From CBDBKL01 sp965206675 (lineage in GTDB: Bacteria; Bdellovibrionota; Bdellovibrionia; Bdellovibrionales; JAKFYE01): a DNA stretch of 64,000 bases. The notes beneath the pieces were generated by a model, which was not told the origin of the DNA, searched no databases, and saw only the letters and a program-made list of their open reading frames with translations. The DNA is taken from assembly GCA_965206675.1 (NCBI GenBank), contig CBDBKL010000003.1:124001-188000 (forward strand), in the 5' to 3' direction. Shown piece by piece: positions 36,187-44,904 of this stretch. The position numbers and the translations under genes were made by a program. Every line of letters starts with the position of its first letter. Positions within the stretch are counted from its first letter, which is position 1.

Positions 36187-36378
36187 ATGATTTTTAAATT
36201 TTTAACTGATTTGGCCTTTTTTATTTTTACCACGGGAGGGCTTCTTTTTGGAAGTTATCACGGTCTTGGAAAAATTTACGAGACCATTAAAAAAGAGACC
36301 CTTATTGAGGTTCAAAGGGGATTGCCCAAGATGGAACCCTTTGCCAATAAGCTAACGGGCAAAAAGTTAAAATTATAG
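36187..36378 (+). CDS. Small membrane protein of unknown function
   Basis: 63 residues with GGGAGGAG before the ATG. One N-terminal membrane helix (about 5-25, LAFFIFTTGGLLFGSY) and a charged C-terminal half. No family recognised. It follows the XRE gene by 49 bp, probably in the same transcript. Confidence 0.6.
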   Translation: MIFKFLTDLAFFIFTTGGLLFGSYHGLGKIYETIKKETLIEVQRGLPKMEPFANKLTGKKLKL

Positions 36379-36661
36379 GTGTCACTATAACGCAAAACCG
36401 GAAGAAGTGGCGACAAGGTGGAACGTCAAGAAAGGGTGTCTAAGTGGTGATAAACAAAGGGATGAGGACGCAGAGGACGACGTAGGGGCTAATAGGGCCA
36501 TCTTCCAGTGAATCGCCACTTTTGCCACTTTATAGTCTGAATAGGGGGCCATTTTTATTCTGTAGAGTCCTCAACGATTGCCTTGGTGATCTTGGGGATG
36601 AGTAGAAATAAGAAAAAGGCCAATGCTTTAATCAAACCTAGTTAAATTTGGAGGCCGTGAC
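36379..36661. other. Intergenic region inside the element with a 9-bp inverted repeat
   Basis: About 285 bp, no ORF. AAGTGGCGA at 36405-36413 and TCGCCACTT at 36513-36521 are exact reverse complements 99 bp apart. The GC-rich purine-rich middle is unlike the surrounding AT-rich DNA. Could be an RNA or a regulator binding region. Confidence 0.35.
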
Positions 36662-36691
36662 ATGAACAAGGTAATTATAGAAATTGAGTAA
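36662..36691 (+). CDS. Nine-codon leader ORF overlapping the next gene
   Basis: ATG at 36662 has GGAGG eight bases upstream and encodes MNKVIIEIE, stopping at 36691, eight bases inside the TTG start (36684) of the next gene. That gene has no ribosome site of its own, so coupled re-initiation is plausible. Confidence 0.45.
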   Translation: MNKVIIEIE

Positions 36692-37457
36692 AAAAAGTAC
36701 AAAGAAAGGAGTTGTTATTACCCCAAGGGATAAAAAGCTATTTCACCTTCTTTTTCAAAACAAGGTCTTAAGTTTAGAGCAAATAGAAGGTGATATTTTT
36801 AACATTGGAAGAAAGACAATCTACAAAAGACTAAAGAAACTCGCTGACACAAAACTAATTTTAAAAACACCCCATATTTTTGGAAAAAACAGAATGGCAA
36901 ATGTAATCTCTTTAACACCAAAAGGAGCAAGGGTATTAGGCCTTAGCAGGTTAGATTTAGCACGTTACAGAGTAAAGCTAAGAAGTGAGTCCGTCGATCA
37001 TGACCTTGCACTTTCAAAAATTCGAGGTCTTTTAGAGAAACAAAAAAGAGTTTTGGATTACAAAACCGAGAACATGATTGGCCTGCCAGATTCCATTGAT
37101 GACGACTTGTTTAGTCTTTTAATTGAGATGGGAACTGATGCCGCCGTAAAACTTCAGCTCACCCCAGAGTGGAAATGCTGGATTCCCATTGAGTTGGAAC
37201 TTGCAGTTAAATCCATAGATCGCTGCAAACAGAAACTTCAAAGGTATTACTGTGATAATTCTATTGCGGCATTATTTCTCATTTGCGGTTCACGCTCTCT
37301 TTTAGAAAGGTATCAAAAGATCGAGCAAGAAATGGATCATGGTAAATCTCAGAAAGTCTTCTATCTTGAAATAAAAGAGCTTCTAAATAAAAAAGGACAG
37401 GCAAAATTTAAAAGACTTGATGGCAGGTCTTTAGGCCTTCAGGGGGTAGCGACTTAG
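36684..37457 (+). CDS. Winged-helix protein, replication-relaxation (MobC-like) type
   Basis: 257 residues from a TTG. The N-terminal winged helix (about 10-75) has TPRDKKLFHLLFQNKVLSLEQI and RKTIYKRLKKLADTKLILK; the C-terminal part has an IPIELELAVKS core with SVDHDLALSKIR, the pattern of replication-relaxation proteins on mobile elements. Likely binds element DNA, either for replication/transfer or as a regulator. Translation probably depends on the nine-codon leader ORF. Confidence 0.65.
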   Translation: MSKKSTKKGVVITPRDKKLFHLLFQNKVLSLEQIEGDIFNIGRKTIYKRLKKLADTKLILKTPHIFGKNRMANVISLTPKGARVLGLSRLDLARYRVKLRSESVDHDLALSKIRGLLEKQKRVLDYKTENMIGLPDSIDDDLFSLLIEMGTDAAVKLQLTPEWKCWIPIELELAVKSIDRCKQKLQRYYCDNSIAALFLICGSRSLLERYQKIEQEMDHGKSQKVFYLEIKELLNKKGQAKFKRLDGRSLGLQGVAT

Positions 37458-37587
37458 ATGCGATACTGTCGCTAGGGCATAAAATGGAAAGGAGTTTCTA
37501 ACACGTTAAATTTATTAGGAAACGATTAAACTTTTGGGGTTCCGTTTTTTTAGACTGTACCCCACTTTTACCAAATTCGGAGGTCTT

Positions 37588-37833
37588 ATGAAAAAAAACA
37601 GTGATGCAAAGAAAAAATGCCCAACTTGTGCTGGGCAAAAATTAAATGAACTTGAATGGTTCACGTCTGATGAGGCGGCAGTTTATTTAAGAAAAACGCC
37701 ACCAAATCTCAGGGCCATGGTTCAAAGAGGGCATATTAGGGCAAGAAAATTTGCAGGGCGTTTGTATTTTAAAAGAAAAGAGTTGGAAGAGCTTATCGAA
37801 ACATCTTTTATGAGGAGTACTTCAAATGGTTAA
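37588..37833 (+). CDS. Excisionase-like helix-turn-helix protein
   Basis: 81 residues from ATG 37588, which follows CGGAGG. A CPTC half zinc motif near the N-terminus is followed by a MerR/excisionase-type HTH (WFTSDEAAVYLRKTPPNLRAMVQRGHIRARKFAGRLYFKRKELEELI). Directional factor for the integrase is the natural guess, since its 3' end overlaps the integrase start by 8 bp. Confidence 0.8.
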   Translation: MKKNSDAKKKCPTCAGQKLNELEWFTSDEAAVYLRKTPPNLRAMVQRGHIRARKFAGRLYFKRKELEELIETSFMRSTSNG

Positions 37834-38935
37834 GATGATTGAGCAGAACGGAAAAACGTATTACCGCATGTATGTCCAGGCAAGGGCCAAAATCGGCGAC
37901 CACAGAGTTAAAAGACTTCAAAAGTCACTACTTTTTAAATCCGAACCCGATGCTCTAAAGTCTGACAGGTTTTGGGCAAAAGAGATTATCAGGCAAGCAG
38001 AAAGATTGGAGGGAAAGGGGCTTTATTTTAAAGACATTATTTTTAGATTTATGACTCAGGCCAAATATGGATATTTGGGAAAAAAGATAAGTGAGCAAGG
38101 GCTGAAAGACCATGAGAGCAGGCTTAATCGTTTTTGTTCAACTTGGTTTGATAGGGCCGCCTCTGATGTGGATCGAGGAGATGTTAGAGAGGTGATAAGA
38201 AAGGCAAAGGCAGGTGGCGCGAGCTACTCCCTTCAAAAAAAGATTAAAACCACGATAAACATGGTTTTTAATTGGGCCATTGAGGAAAAATTAGTTCACG
38301 GCATGAAAATAAGTCCTGCCTTTGGGCTTGTCGTCGAAAAGGACGATGATAAGAAAAAAATCCCCCCGATTTTGACTTTAGAGGAGGTTAAACTTTTACT
38401 TAAAAAGGCAAAAGAAGCAGGTCACCCTTGGCATCCCATTTGGGCCTTCGCCCTTTTAACGGGAATGAGATCAGGAGAGCTTTACGCTCTTAGATGGTCG
38501 TCTGTTGATCTCAATCAAGACAATATCAGGGTCAAAGAATCGTTTTCTTTTGCCACAAGAGAGATAAAGGGAACAAAGGCCGGATACTGGAGAAATGTTC
38601 CGATTTCAAATCAGCTTCGAGTTGTTATTGAAGAGCTAAAAAGTACCACCGGAAATGATGAATTTGTTTTGCCTAGGGAAAGCGGCTGGGTACAGGGTGA
38701 GGCGGCCAAAATACTGAGAAATTTCCTCAAATCAATTGGCATCAATACCCCCGTTGTGTTTCACACGTTAAGGGCCTGTTTTGCAACTCACCTTCTCGCT
38801 CTGGGTGTTGAATCGGCAAAGATTATGAAAATTGGGGGATGGAAAGATTTAAAAACCTTTGAAATCTACGTTCGGCTCGCAGGGATTCAGGTTAAGGGTG
38901 TTACCGATAAACTTGACGTGTTTTCGGCTTCTTGA
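37826..38935 (+). CDS. int: Tyrosine-type site-specific integrase
   Basis: 369 residues. N-terminal SAM-like DNA-binding part (about 55-160) and a C-terminal catalytic domain with R (TGMRSGELYALRW), HxxR (FHTLRACFATHLLA), W in place of the last His (IGGWKDL) and the nucleophile Tyr (FEIYVRLAG). It catalyses integration at the tRNA-Ala 3' end. Overlaps the excisionase-like gene. It lies about 2.7 kb inside the element rather than next to att. Confidence 0.93.
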   Translation: MVKMIEQNGKTYYRMYVQARAKIGDHRVKRLQKSLLFKSEPDALKSDRFWAKEIIRQAERLEGKGLYFKDIIFRFMTQAKYGYLGKKISEQGLKDHESRLNRFCSTWFDRAASDVDRGDVREVIRKAKAGGASYSLQKKIKTTINMVFNWAIEEKLVHGMKISPAFGLVVEKDDDKKKIPPILTLEEVKLLLKKAKEAGHPWHPIWAFALLTGMRSGELYALRWSSVDLNQDNIRVKESFSFATREIKGTKAGYWRNVPISNQLRVVIEELKSTTGNDEFVLPRESGWVQGEAAKILRNFLKSIGINTPVVFHTLRACFATHLLALGVESAKIMKIGGWKDLKTFEIYVRLAGIQVKGVTDKLDVFSAS

Positions 38936-39346
38936 TGAATATGCACAATAGTGGTGGAGGGTGAGCTAAGTAGTCGCGCTATGCGGCAAGTTTCTGTATG
39001 GGAGTTTTCGCATGGCACACTACTAGATAAATAAAAACGCTCAAGACAATGGGTGCTACTATTGCTCTAAGGCTTGCCATACGAGCTAATTTCTCGGCAT
39101 TGCTATGTGCGCCCTTCTATTTCATTTCAAGCCTATGACAGTTGGAGATCATTCTTTTGCTCGGAATATGGGGTTCTGGCGAGCTTAAAATTCAAAGAAA
39201 AACAACCTCCAAGTGGCATCTTCGCAAGAATATTTCAAATCTGAAACACAATGCCCTTTAAAATAAAAGTTGAGTTGCCAAGACAAGATATTTTTTTGAT
39301 AATCTTTTATCGCAATTATCGTATATCTACCTTGAGGGAGGGTGTT
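38936..39346. other. 411-bp intergenic region with a long imperfect hairpin
   Basis: Downstream of the integrase, 38970-38985 (GTAGTCGCGCTATGCG) and 39009-39023 (CGCATGGCACACTAC) form an imperfect stem of about 15 bp with a 23-nt loop. No U tract follows, so it is not a clear terminator. The rest is AT-rich with no ORF; a GAGGGAGG ribosome site at 39334-39342 serves the next gene. Confidence 0.4.
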
Positions 39347-39613
39347 GTGCGTAAAAAAAGTTTAAAATATAGAGATTTGCCTTGGGCCCTGAAAAGAAGA
39401 ATTGATGCCTCTGGGCCAATGATGCAGCCAAGGAAGTCAGAGAATCCCACTGTAAAAAATATCTTGGATAGGCTAAAGGCTTCAGAGCAGAGATCGCTTG
39501 CAAACGATGCTTCTCTTTCCGCCAAACAAAAAAGAGAAGTTATTGACGTCATCGAAAATTATTTATCAGAAAATAATATGGATTCAATTAGACCGAGACA
39601 ACCTGAACTCTAA
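39347..39613 (+). CDS. Small hypothetical protein upstream of mod
   Basis: 88 residues from GTG 39347, which is five bases after GGGAGGG; the longer frame from 39251 has no ribosome site. Basic, helical, no signal peptide (RKKSLKYRDLPWALKRRID at the start). I do not recognise the family. It ends 12 bp before mod, so it is likely a member of that operon, perhaps regulatory. Confidence 0.6.
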   Translation: MRKKSLKYRDLPWALKRRIDASGPMMQPRKSENPTVKNILDRLKASEQRSLANDASLSAKQKREVIDVIENYLSENNMDSIRPRQPEL

Positions 39614-39625
39614 GCAGAAAGCCTC

Positions 39626-42118
39626 ATGCCTCCCAAGAAAAAAAGCAAAAAAAAGAATATTTCTAAACCTATCGAAATTTATAAACACAAAGATAAGAAA
39701 AGAAAAAATAATCCCCATGTTGGTGCTGTGACTTCAAAAACTGAAAGTCCAAAAGTTCAGACTAAAAAATATGAATATGACCCTCATTTAGACCCCCAAC
39801 TTCAATGGGCCGGAAAAGCTGAGAGACTTTCCTTTGAAGTTCCAAATAGTTCTCTTCATGTTCATGAAAGGATTGATCCGAGAAGCATTATTGAAACTGT
39901 CAGAGCAAGAAATTCGGTAGATTACGAGCAGATGTCTCTTTTTCATGATCCGCAAAATAAAATAAGTGCAGATAAAGAAGCAGAGTTTTATAAACACGAA
40001 AAACTTTGGTCTAACCGTTTAATTGCAGGGGATTCCTTACTTGTGATGAACTCTCTTTTAGAAAAAGAGGGAATGGGCGGGAAAATTCAATGTATTTACA
40101 TTGATCCACCCTATGGGATTAAATACGGTTCAAACTTTCAGCCCTTCACAAATAAGAGAGATGTGAAGGACAAAGATGAGAATTTAACGGCAGAACCGGA
40201 AATGTTAAAGGCCTTTCGGGACACATGGGAGTTGGGAATCCATTCTTATCTTACCTATATGAGAGATCGTTTGTTGTTAGCAAAAGAACTTCTTACCGAA
40301 AGTGGTTCTTGCTTTGTTCAGATTTCCGATGAAAATATTCACCACATCAGGGAGATAATGGATGAGATATTTGGAAAAGAAAACTTTGCGACTCAGGTAT
40401 ATTTTGCAACTACAAGTGGATTTCCAGGAAGTTCCTTAAGTCGGGTGGGAGACTATCTCATTTGGTATGCTAAAAGTAAAAAACATTTTAAGTATTACCA
40501 ATTGTTTGAGGAAAAAGGTGCTTTAGACAAGGGAGATGCTGCTTATAAATATTTAGAACTTTCTGATGGAACAAGACGACCTATGTCTAATGAAGAAAGA
40601 AGTGGTCACAGTGCCCTGCCGCAAGGTTCAAAGATTTTTTGCTATAGCGACCTACAAAGTACAGGGTCAGCTAAAGAAGATACTCCTTTTGAGTTTGGGG
40701 AAGAGGTTTATCGCCCTAACCCCAATAACCATTGGAAGGCAAAGTATCCAGAGGGGATGGAAAATTTAAAAAAAGCTAACCGTATTGGGTTAGTCGGAAA
40801 CAAAATACGCTATATTCGGTTTATTAAGGATAAGCCCGTTAATCCTATTTCTAACTCATGGATGGATACAGGTTTTGCAGGATTTTCTTCAGATAAGCGA
40901 TATATCGTTGAAACTAATAAAAAAGTTCTCCAGCGTTGTATTTTGATGACCACTGACCCAGGAGATATCGTCTTTGATCCGACATGTGGCAGTGGAACCA
41001 CTGCTTATGTAGCGGAACAATGGGGTAGGCGTTGGATCACCTGTGATACATCCCGTGTCTCTATTGCTTTAGCAAAGCAAAGGCTTATGACGGCAAATTT
41101 TGATTATTATGAGCTAAAAAATGAAAAAGAAGGAGTTAGCTCGGGGTTTAACTATAAAACAGTTCCCCACATTACCCTAAAATCAATCGCAAATGATGAA
41201 CCCCCTCAAGAACAAACTCTTTACGACCAACCCGAAAAGAATAATTCAAAAACAAGAGTCACGGGACCGTTTACGGTAGAGGCCGTTCCTGCACATAAAG
41301 TCGAATCTTTATCACAGCTTTCTTTAAATAAAGGAGATGATTCTTTAAAAGAAATGTGGCTTGATGAACTAAGGGTCAGTGGTATAAAGGCAAAGAAAGG
41401 GGTTTCCAAAGACATTGAGTTTACAAGACTAGAGCTTATAAACGGAACAGAATATATTTACGCCGAAGGGGAGACAAAGGAAGAAAAACCTAAGCGGGTA
41501 ATTATCTGCTTTGGATCAGAATATGCTCCCTTGGAACAAAGGCAGATTGAAGAAGCCTTAAAAGAAGCTGCCCACTTTTCTCCCGATCTTGTTATCTTCT
41601 GCGCCCTTCAATTTGATCCCGAGGCAGGAAAAGACGTCGATCACTTAAATTCAACGGGGACAAAGGTTTTAAAAGTTCAAATGAATAGCGACCTTTTAAC
41701 AAGTGATTTGAAGAAGAAAACAAAGGGAGATAGCTTTTGGCTTATAGGTCAACCTGACATCAGAATCAAACAAAGAGATGGAAAGTATATTGTTAGCGTA
41801 GAAGGTTTTGATTACTATAACACAAAGACCAATAACATTGAAAAAGGTGGAAAAGATAAGATTGCCATGTGGATGCTTGATACCAACTACGATGAAAAAT
41901 CAGTTTATCCAAGACAGGTGTTTTTTCCTATATCGGGCCCCAAACACGACTGGACAAAGCTGAAGAAAACTTTGAAGTCAGAAATTGATGAAGAACTTAT
42001 AGATAAGTTTACGGGAACTGAGTCGATCCCCTTTGAACTTGGAAGTCATAAAAAGATTGCTGTGAAAATTATTGATGATCGAGGCATTGAAAGTCTTATT
42101 GTAAGAGGTCTGGGTTAA
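39626..42118 (+). CDS. mod: Type III restriction-modification DNA methyltransferase (Mod)
   Basis: 830 residues. Catalytic motif IV DPPYG (IDPPYGIKYGSNF, about residues 159-170) precedes the SAM-binding motif I (VFDPTCGSGTT, about 449-459), the beta-class order of type III Mod enzymes. The central variable region (about 260-400) and the long C-terminal half should hold target recognition and the Res interface. Transfers a methyl group from SAM to adenine N6. The first 35 codons are Lys-rich, with A7 (39638-39644) and A8 (39647-39654) tracts that could slip. Res follows 2 bp downstream. Confidence 0.92.
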   Translation: MPPKKKSKKKNISKPIEIYKHKDKKRKNNPHVGAVTSKTESPKVQTKKYEYDPHLDPQLQWAGKAERLSFEVPNSSLHVHERIDPRSIIETVRARNSVDYEQMSLFHDPQNKISADKEAEFYKHEKLWSNRLIAGDSLLVMNSLLEKEGMGGKIQCIYIDPPYGIKYGSNFQPFTNKRDVKDKDENLTAEPEMLKAFRDTWELGIHSYLTYMRDRLLLAKELLTESGSCFVQISDENIHHIREIMDEIFGKENFATQVYFATTSGFPGSSLSRVGDYLIWYAKSKKHFKYYQLFEEKGALDKGDAAYKYLELSDGTRRPMSNEERSGHSALPQGSKIFCYSDLQSTGSAKEDTPFEFGEEVYRPNPNNHWKAKYPEGMENLKKANRIGLVGNKIRYIRFIKDKPVNPISNSWMDTGFAGFSSDKRYIVETNKKVLQRCILMTTDPGDIVFDPTCGSGTTAYVAEQWGRRWITCDTSRVSIALAKQRLMTANFDYYELKNEKEGVSSGFNYKTVPHITLKSIANDEPPQEQTLYDQPEKNNSKTRVTGPFTVEAVPAHKVESLSQLSLNKGDDSLKEMWLDELRVSGIKAKKGVSKDIEFTRLELINGTEYIYAEGETKEEKPKRVIICFGSEYAPLEQRQIEEALKEAAHFSPDLVIFCALQFDPEAGKDVDHLNSTGTKVLKVQMNSDLLTSDLKKKTKGDSFWLIGQPDIRIKQRDGKYIVSVEGFDYYNTKTNNIEKGGKDKIAMWMLDTNYDEKSVYPRQVFFPISGPKHDWTKLKKTLKSEIDEELIDKFTGTESIPFELGSHKKIAVKIIDDRGIESLIVRGLG

Positions 42119-42120
42119 AG

Positions 42121-44904
42121 ATGTCTGAATCTTTAAAGGCAATACCAAAACTTATTGTCAACTCCCCATTCAAAGAGCCCAACAAGCACTGGAAATTTGA
42201 TAAGACAAAAAAAGAATTTGTTTTAAAAGATGGACGGAGACCTGCAAGCTATATTATCGCAGGCCAAGATAAAAAGTCATACGATGATTATGGGACAATC
42301 GTTGAAATTCCACTTGTAAACAAAATAAGAAAAAGAGTTGAGGAGTGGGAAGGAAATAATTTCCCTGGCGTTACGGGAGTAACCAAAAGGCTTCTTGATT
42401 TTTGGCATCAACTTCCAGAAGATTGTGGAAGGCGGTTTGCCTTCTTCTTTTGCCAACTTGAAGCGATAAAAACTTTAATTTTTCTCGTAGAAGCTCCAGA
42501 TCATTTGAAAACAGGGCTTAATATCCCAAAAGATGAATCGCTAAATCGCCTATGTGCCAAAATGGCAACGGGAACGGGAAAAACAGTTGTTATGGCCATG
42601 ACGATTGCATGGCAAATTCTTAATAAAGTGACTTATTCAAGAGATACTCGCTTTTCAAAAAATATTTTTGTTGTTGCCCCTAATTTAACCGTCAAAGATC
42701 GGTTGAGTGCTTTAGAAATTGGAGGTGAAAATAGCTATTATCAAGAATTTAAAATTGTTCCAAACGACTTTATTGAAAAGATGAATCAAGGCCAGGTGCT
42801 TATAAAAAACTGGCATCAACTCCAATGGGAAAATGAAGAAAAGATTGTCAAAAGGAAGGGAGTCGATAAGAGAGGGGCAAAAAGCGATACAGCTTATGTC
42901 AGAGAGGTCTTAGAACACTTGGCCAATCAAAATATTGTTGTCATTAACGATGAAGCTCATCATGCATGGAGAAAAAGAAGTGAGTTGAAAATAAAGAAGG
43001 CCGATGAGATGACAAAAGACGAATTAGAGCAGGCTACGAAATGGATTGAAGGGTTAGATAGAATAAATAGGTCCTTGGGAATTATTAATGTTTTTGATTT
43101 TTCCGCTACACCCTATGCACCGACAGGGAAGAAGGCCGATGATAAAGATTTATTTGAATGGATTGTAAGCGACTTTGGGCTAACTGATGCTATTGAGTCA
43201 GGTTTGGTAAAAACTCCTCGATTTGCAGTTGGTGATGATGCTAGTGCTGATGTCAAAAGTAAAAAGCCAAGGCTTTATCATATTTATGACAGTGACGATG
43301 TGCGCCCCGATCTTAATAGAGAGGCAAAGGAAAATGAATCCTTACCCGATATTGTAAAGATCGCTTATACCCACCTTTCCCATGATTGGAGCAAGAAGTT
43401 TGACCTTTGGAAAGGTAGTTGTAAAAATGAAAAGCAATTTAGACCTCCCGTTATGATTTCCATTGTTAATAGAAAAGAAACGGCAGACAGGATTGAGTTT
43501 AGCTTCAAGGAAAAAAATATCCCTATGGCCAATCAGTTCAGCAACCCAAGTAAAATGCTTAAAGTTTACTCTGACCTTCAGAATAGTGTAGAGAAGGCCA
43601 CAGGGTCAAATAAGGAGCTTCAGGAGGAGACACTTTCAAAACTTCATACCATTGGAACACTTGATGGTGAAGGCCAACATATTCACCATGTGATTGCTGT
43701 TTCCATGTTATCAGAGGGTTGGGATTGTAAGACAGTGACTCATATTATGGGCCTTCGAGCTTTTAGCAGCCAGCTTCTTTGTGAGCAAACCGTTGGAAGA
43801 GGGTTGCGGAGAACCTCATATGACTTAAATGATGAGGGTATGTTTGACCCTGAATATGTCAGCGTTTTAGGAGTACCATTTTCTTACCTTCCACAGGAAG
43901 GAGATAGTGAACAACCTGTAGCCGAAACTCCAAAGAGCTGCATTTTTCCAGAAGATGAAAAATCTGAATATGCCATAACATGGCCCAATGTAGAAAGAGT
44001 TGATAGAGTGCTGAAACCCGACCTTAAAATTGATTTTAAGAAAATGGGCATATTTAAAGTTGATGTCTCAAGTATTCCTCGAATCAATGAAATTGCTCCT
44101 ATTATTGAAAATAATCCTCGATATGAGGATATTGAAACGACCTCTCTTCAAGAGTTCTTTGAACAAAACTATGAACCCGACCGAATGCAAACTCTAATAT
44201 TGAAAATGACGAGCGAGGTATATGACAAGACAGATGCGGAGTGGAAAAGAAAGATATTAAAAAAAGAAGCAATTAAGCAGATATTCCAGTTGGTTAAGAG
44301 ATTTATTGAATCAAGCAAGTTTAAAATCGTTCCTGAATATGAAAAGGAGAGAAAAGCTCTCGTTGTTATGATGAAGATGAACGAAATTGTTAATAAAGTA
44401 TTTAACCTTATTCAAAGAGATTCAATAGAGAAACTTTCTGTCGTTTATGGACAGCCTAAATTTTCTTCAACAAGTGATGCATCTGAGTGGTGGACAAAGA
44501 AACCGACAAGTCTTTTTAAAAAGACTCACATGAATTTATGCGTTGTGGACAGTGGGTGGGAGAGGTCTCATGCTAGAGAACTTGACAGAAATAAACATGT
44601 AGAGGCTTGGGTTAAGAACGATCACTTAGGGTTTGAGATTGATTATATTGACGAGAAAGGCAAACAAAGGGCTTATATTCCAGATTTTATTATTAGGCTT
44701 ACCAATGGCGATCACATCATTTTAGAAGTTAAGGGGATAAAGAAAAAGCGAGATATTCAGAAATGGGACTTTATGAAGAATTGGTGCAAAGCTGTCTCTC
44801 AAGATTTAGATCAAAAATGGCATTTTGAGATTTCGCAAGACTCTACGGGAGGCATAGTTCATAAAATTATTGAAAAAATTCATGGAAAGGAAATTGCAGG
44901 GTGA
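42121..44904 (+). CDS. res: Type III restriction enzyme, helicase/nuclease subunit (Res)
   Basis: 927 residues. Superfamily 2 helicase: Walker A KMATGTGKTVVM (about residue 148), DEAH box INDEAHHAW, motif VI QTVGRGLRR. The C-terminal nuclease core IPDFIIRLTNGDHIILEVKG has the PD...ExK pattern. Cleaves DNA with unmodified head-to-head sites when complexed with Mod. 2 bp after mod; its stop overlaps the next GTG (GTGA). Confidence 0.92.
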   Translation: MSESLKAIPKLIVNSPFKEPNKHWKFDKTKKEFVLKDGRRPASYIIAGQDKKSYDDYGTIVEIPLVNKIRKRVEEWEGNNFPGVTGVTKRLLDFWHQLPEDCGRRFAFFFCQLEAIKTLIFLVEAPDHLKTGLNIPKDESLNRLCAKMATGTGKTVVMAMTIAWQILNKVTYSRDTRFSKNIFVVAPNLTVKDRLSALEIGGENSYYQEFKIVPNDFIEKMNQGQVLIKNWHQLQWENEEKIVKRKGVDKRGAKSDTAYVREVLEHLANQNIVVINDEAHHAWRKRSELKIKKADEMTKDELEQATKWIEGLDRINRSLGIINVFDFSATPYAPTGKKADDKDLFEWIVSDFGLTDAIESGLVKTPRFAVGDDASADVKSKKPRLYHIYDSDDVRPDLNREAKENESLPDIVKIAYTHLSHDWSKKFDLWKGSCKNEKQFRPPVMISIVNRKETADRIEFSFKEKNIPMANQFSNPSKMLKVYSDLQNSVEKATGSNKELQEETLSKLHTIGTLDGEGQHIHHVIAVSMLSEGWDCKTVTHIMGLRAFSSQLLCEQTVGRGLRRTSYDLNDEGMFDPEYVSVLGVPFSYLPQEGDSEQPVAETPKSCIFPEDEKSEYAITWPNVERVDRVLKPDLKIDFKKMGIFKVDVSSIPRINEIAPIIENNPRYEDIETTSLQEFFEQNYEPDRMQTLILKMTSEVYDKTDAEWKRKILKKEAIKQIFQLVKRFIESSKFKIVPEYEKERKALVVMMKMNEIVNKVFNLIQRDSIEKLSVVYGQPKFSSTSDASEWWTKKPTSLFKKTHMNLCVVDSGWERSHARELDRNKHVEAWVKNDHLGFEIDYIDEKGKQRAYIPDFIIRLTNGDHIILEVKGIKKKRDIQKWDFMKNWCKAVSQDLDQKWHFEISQDSTGGIVHKIIEKIHGKEIAG

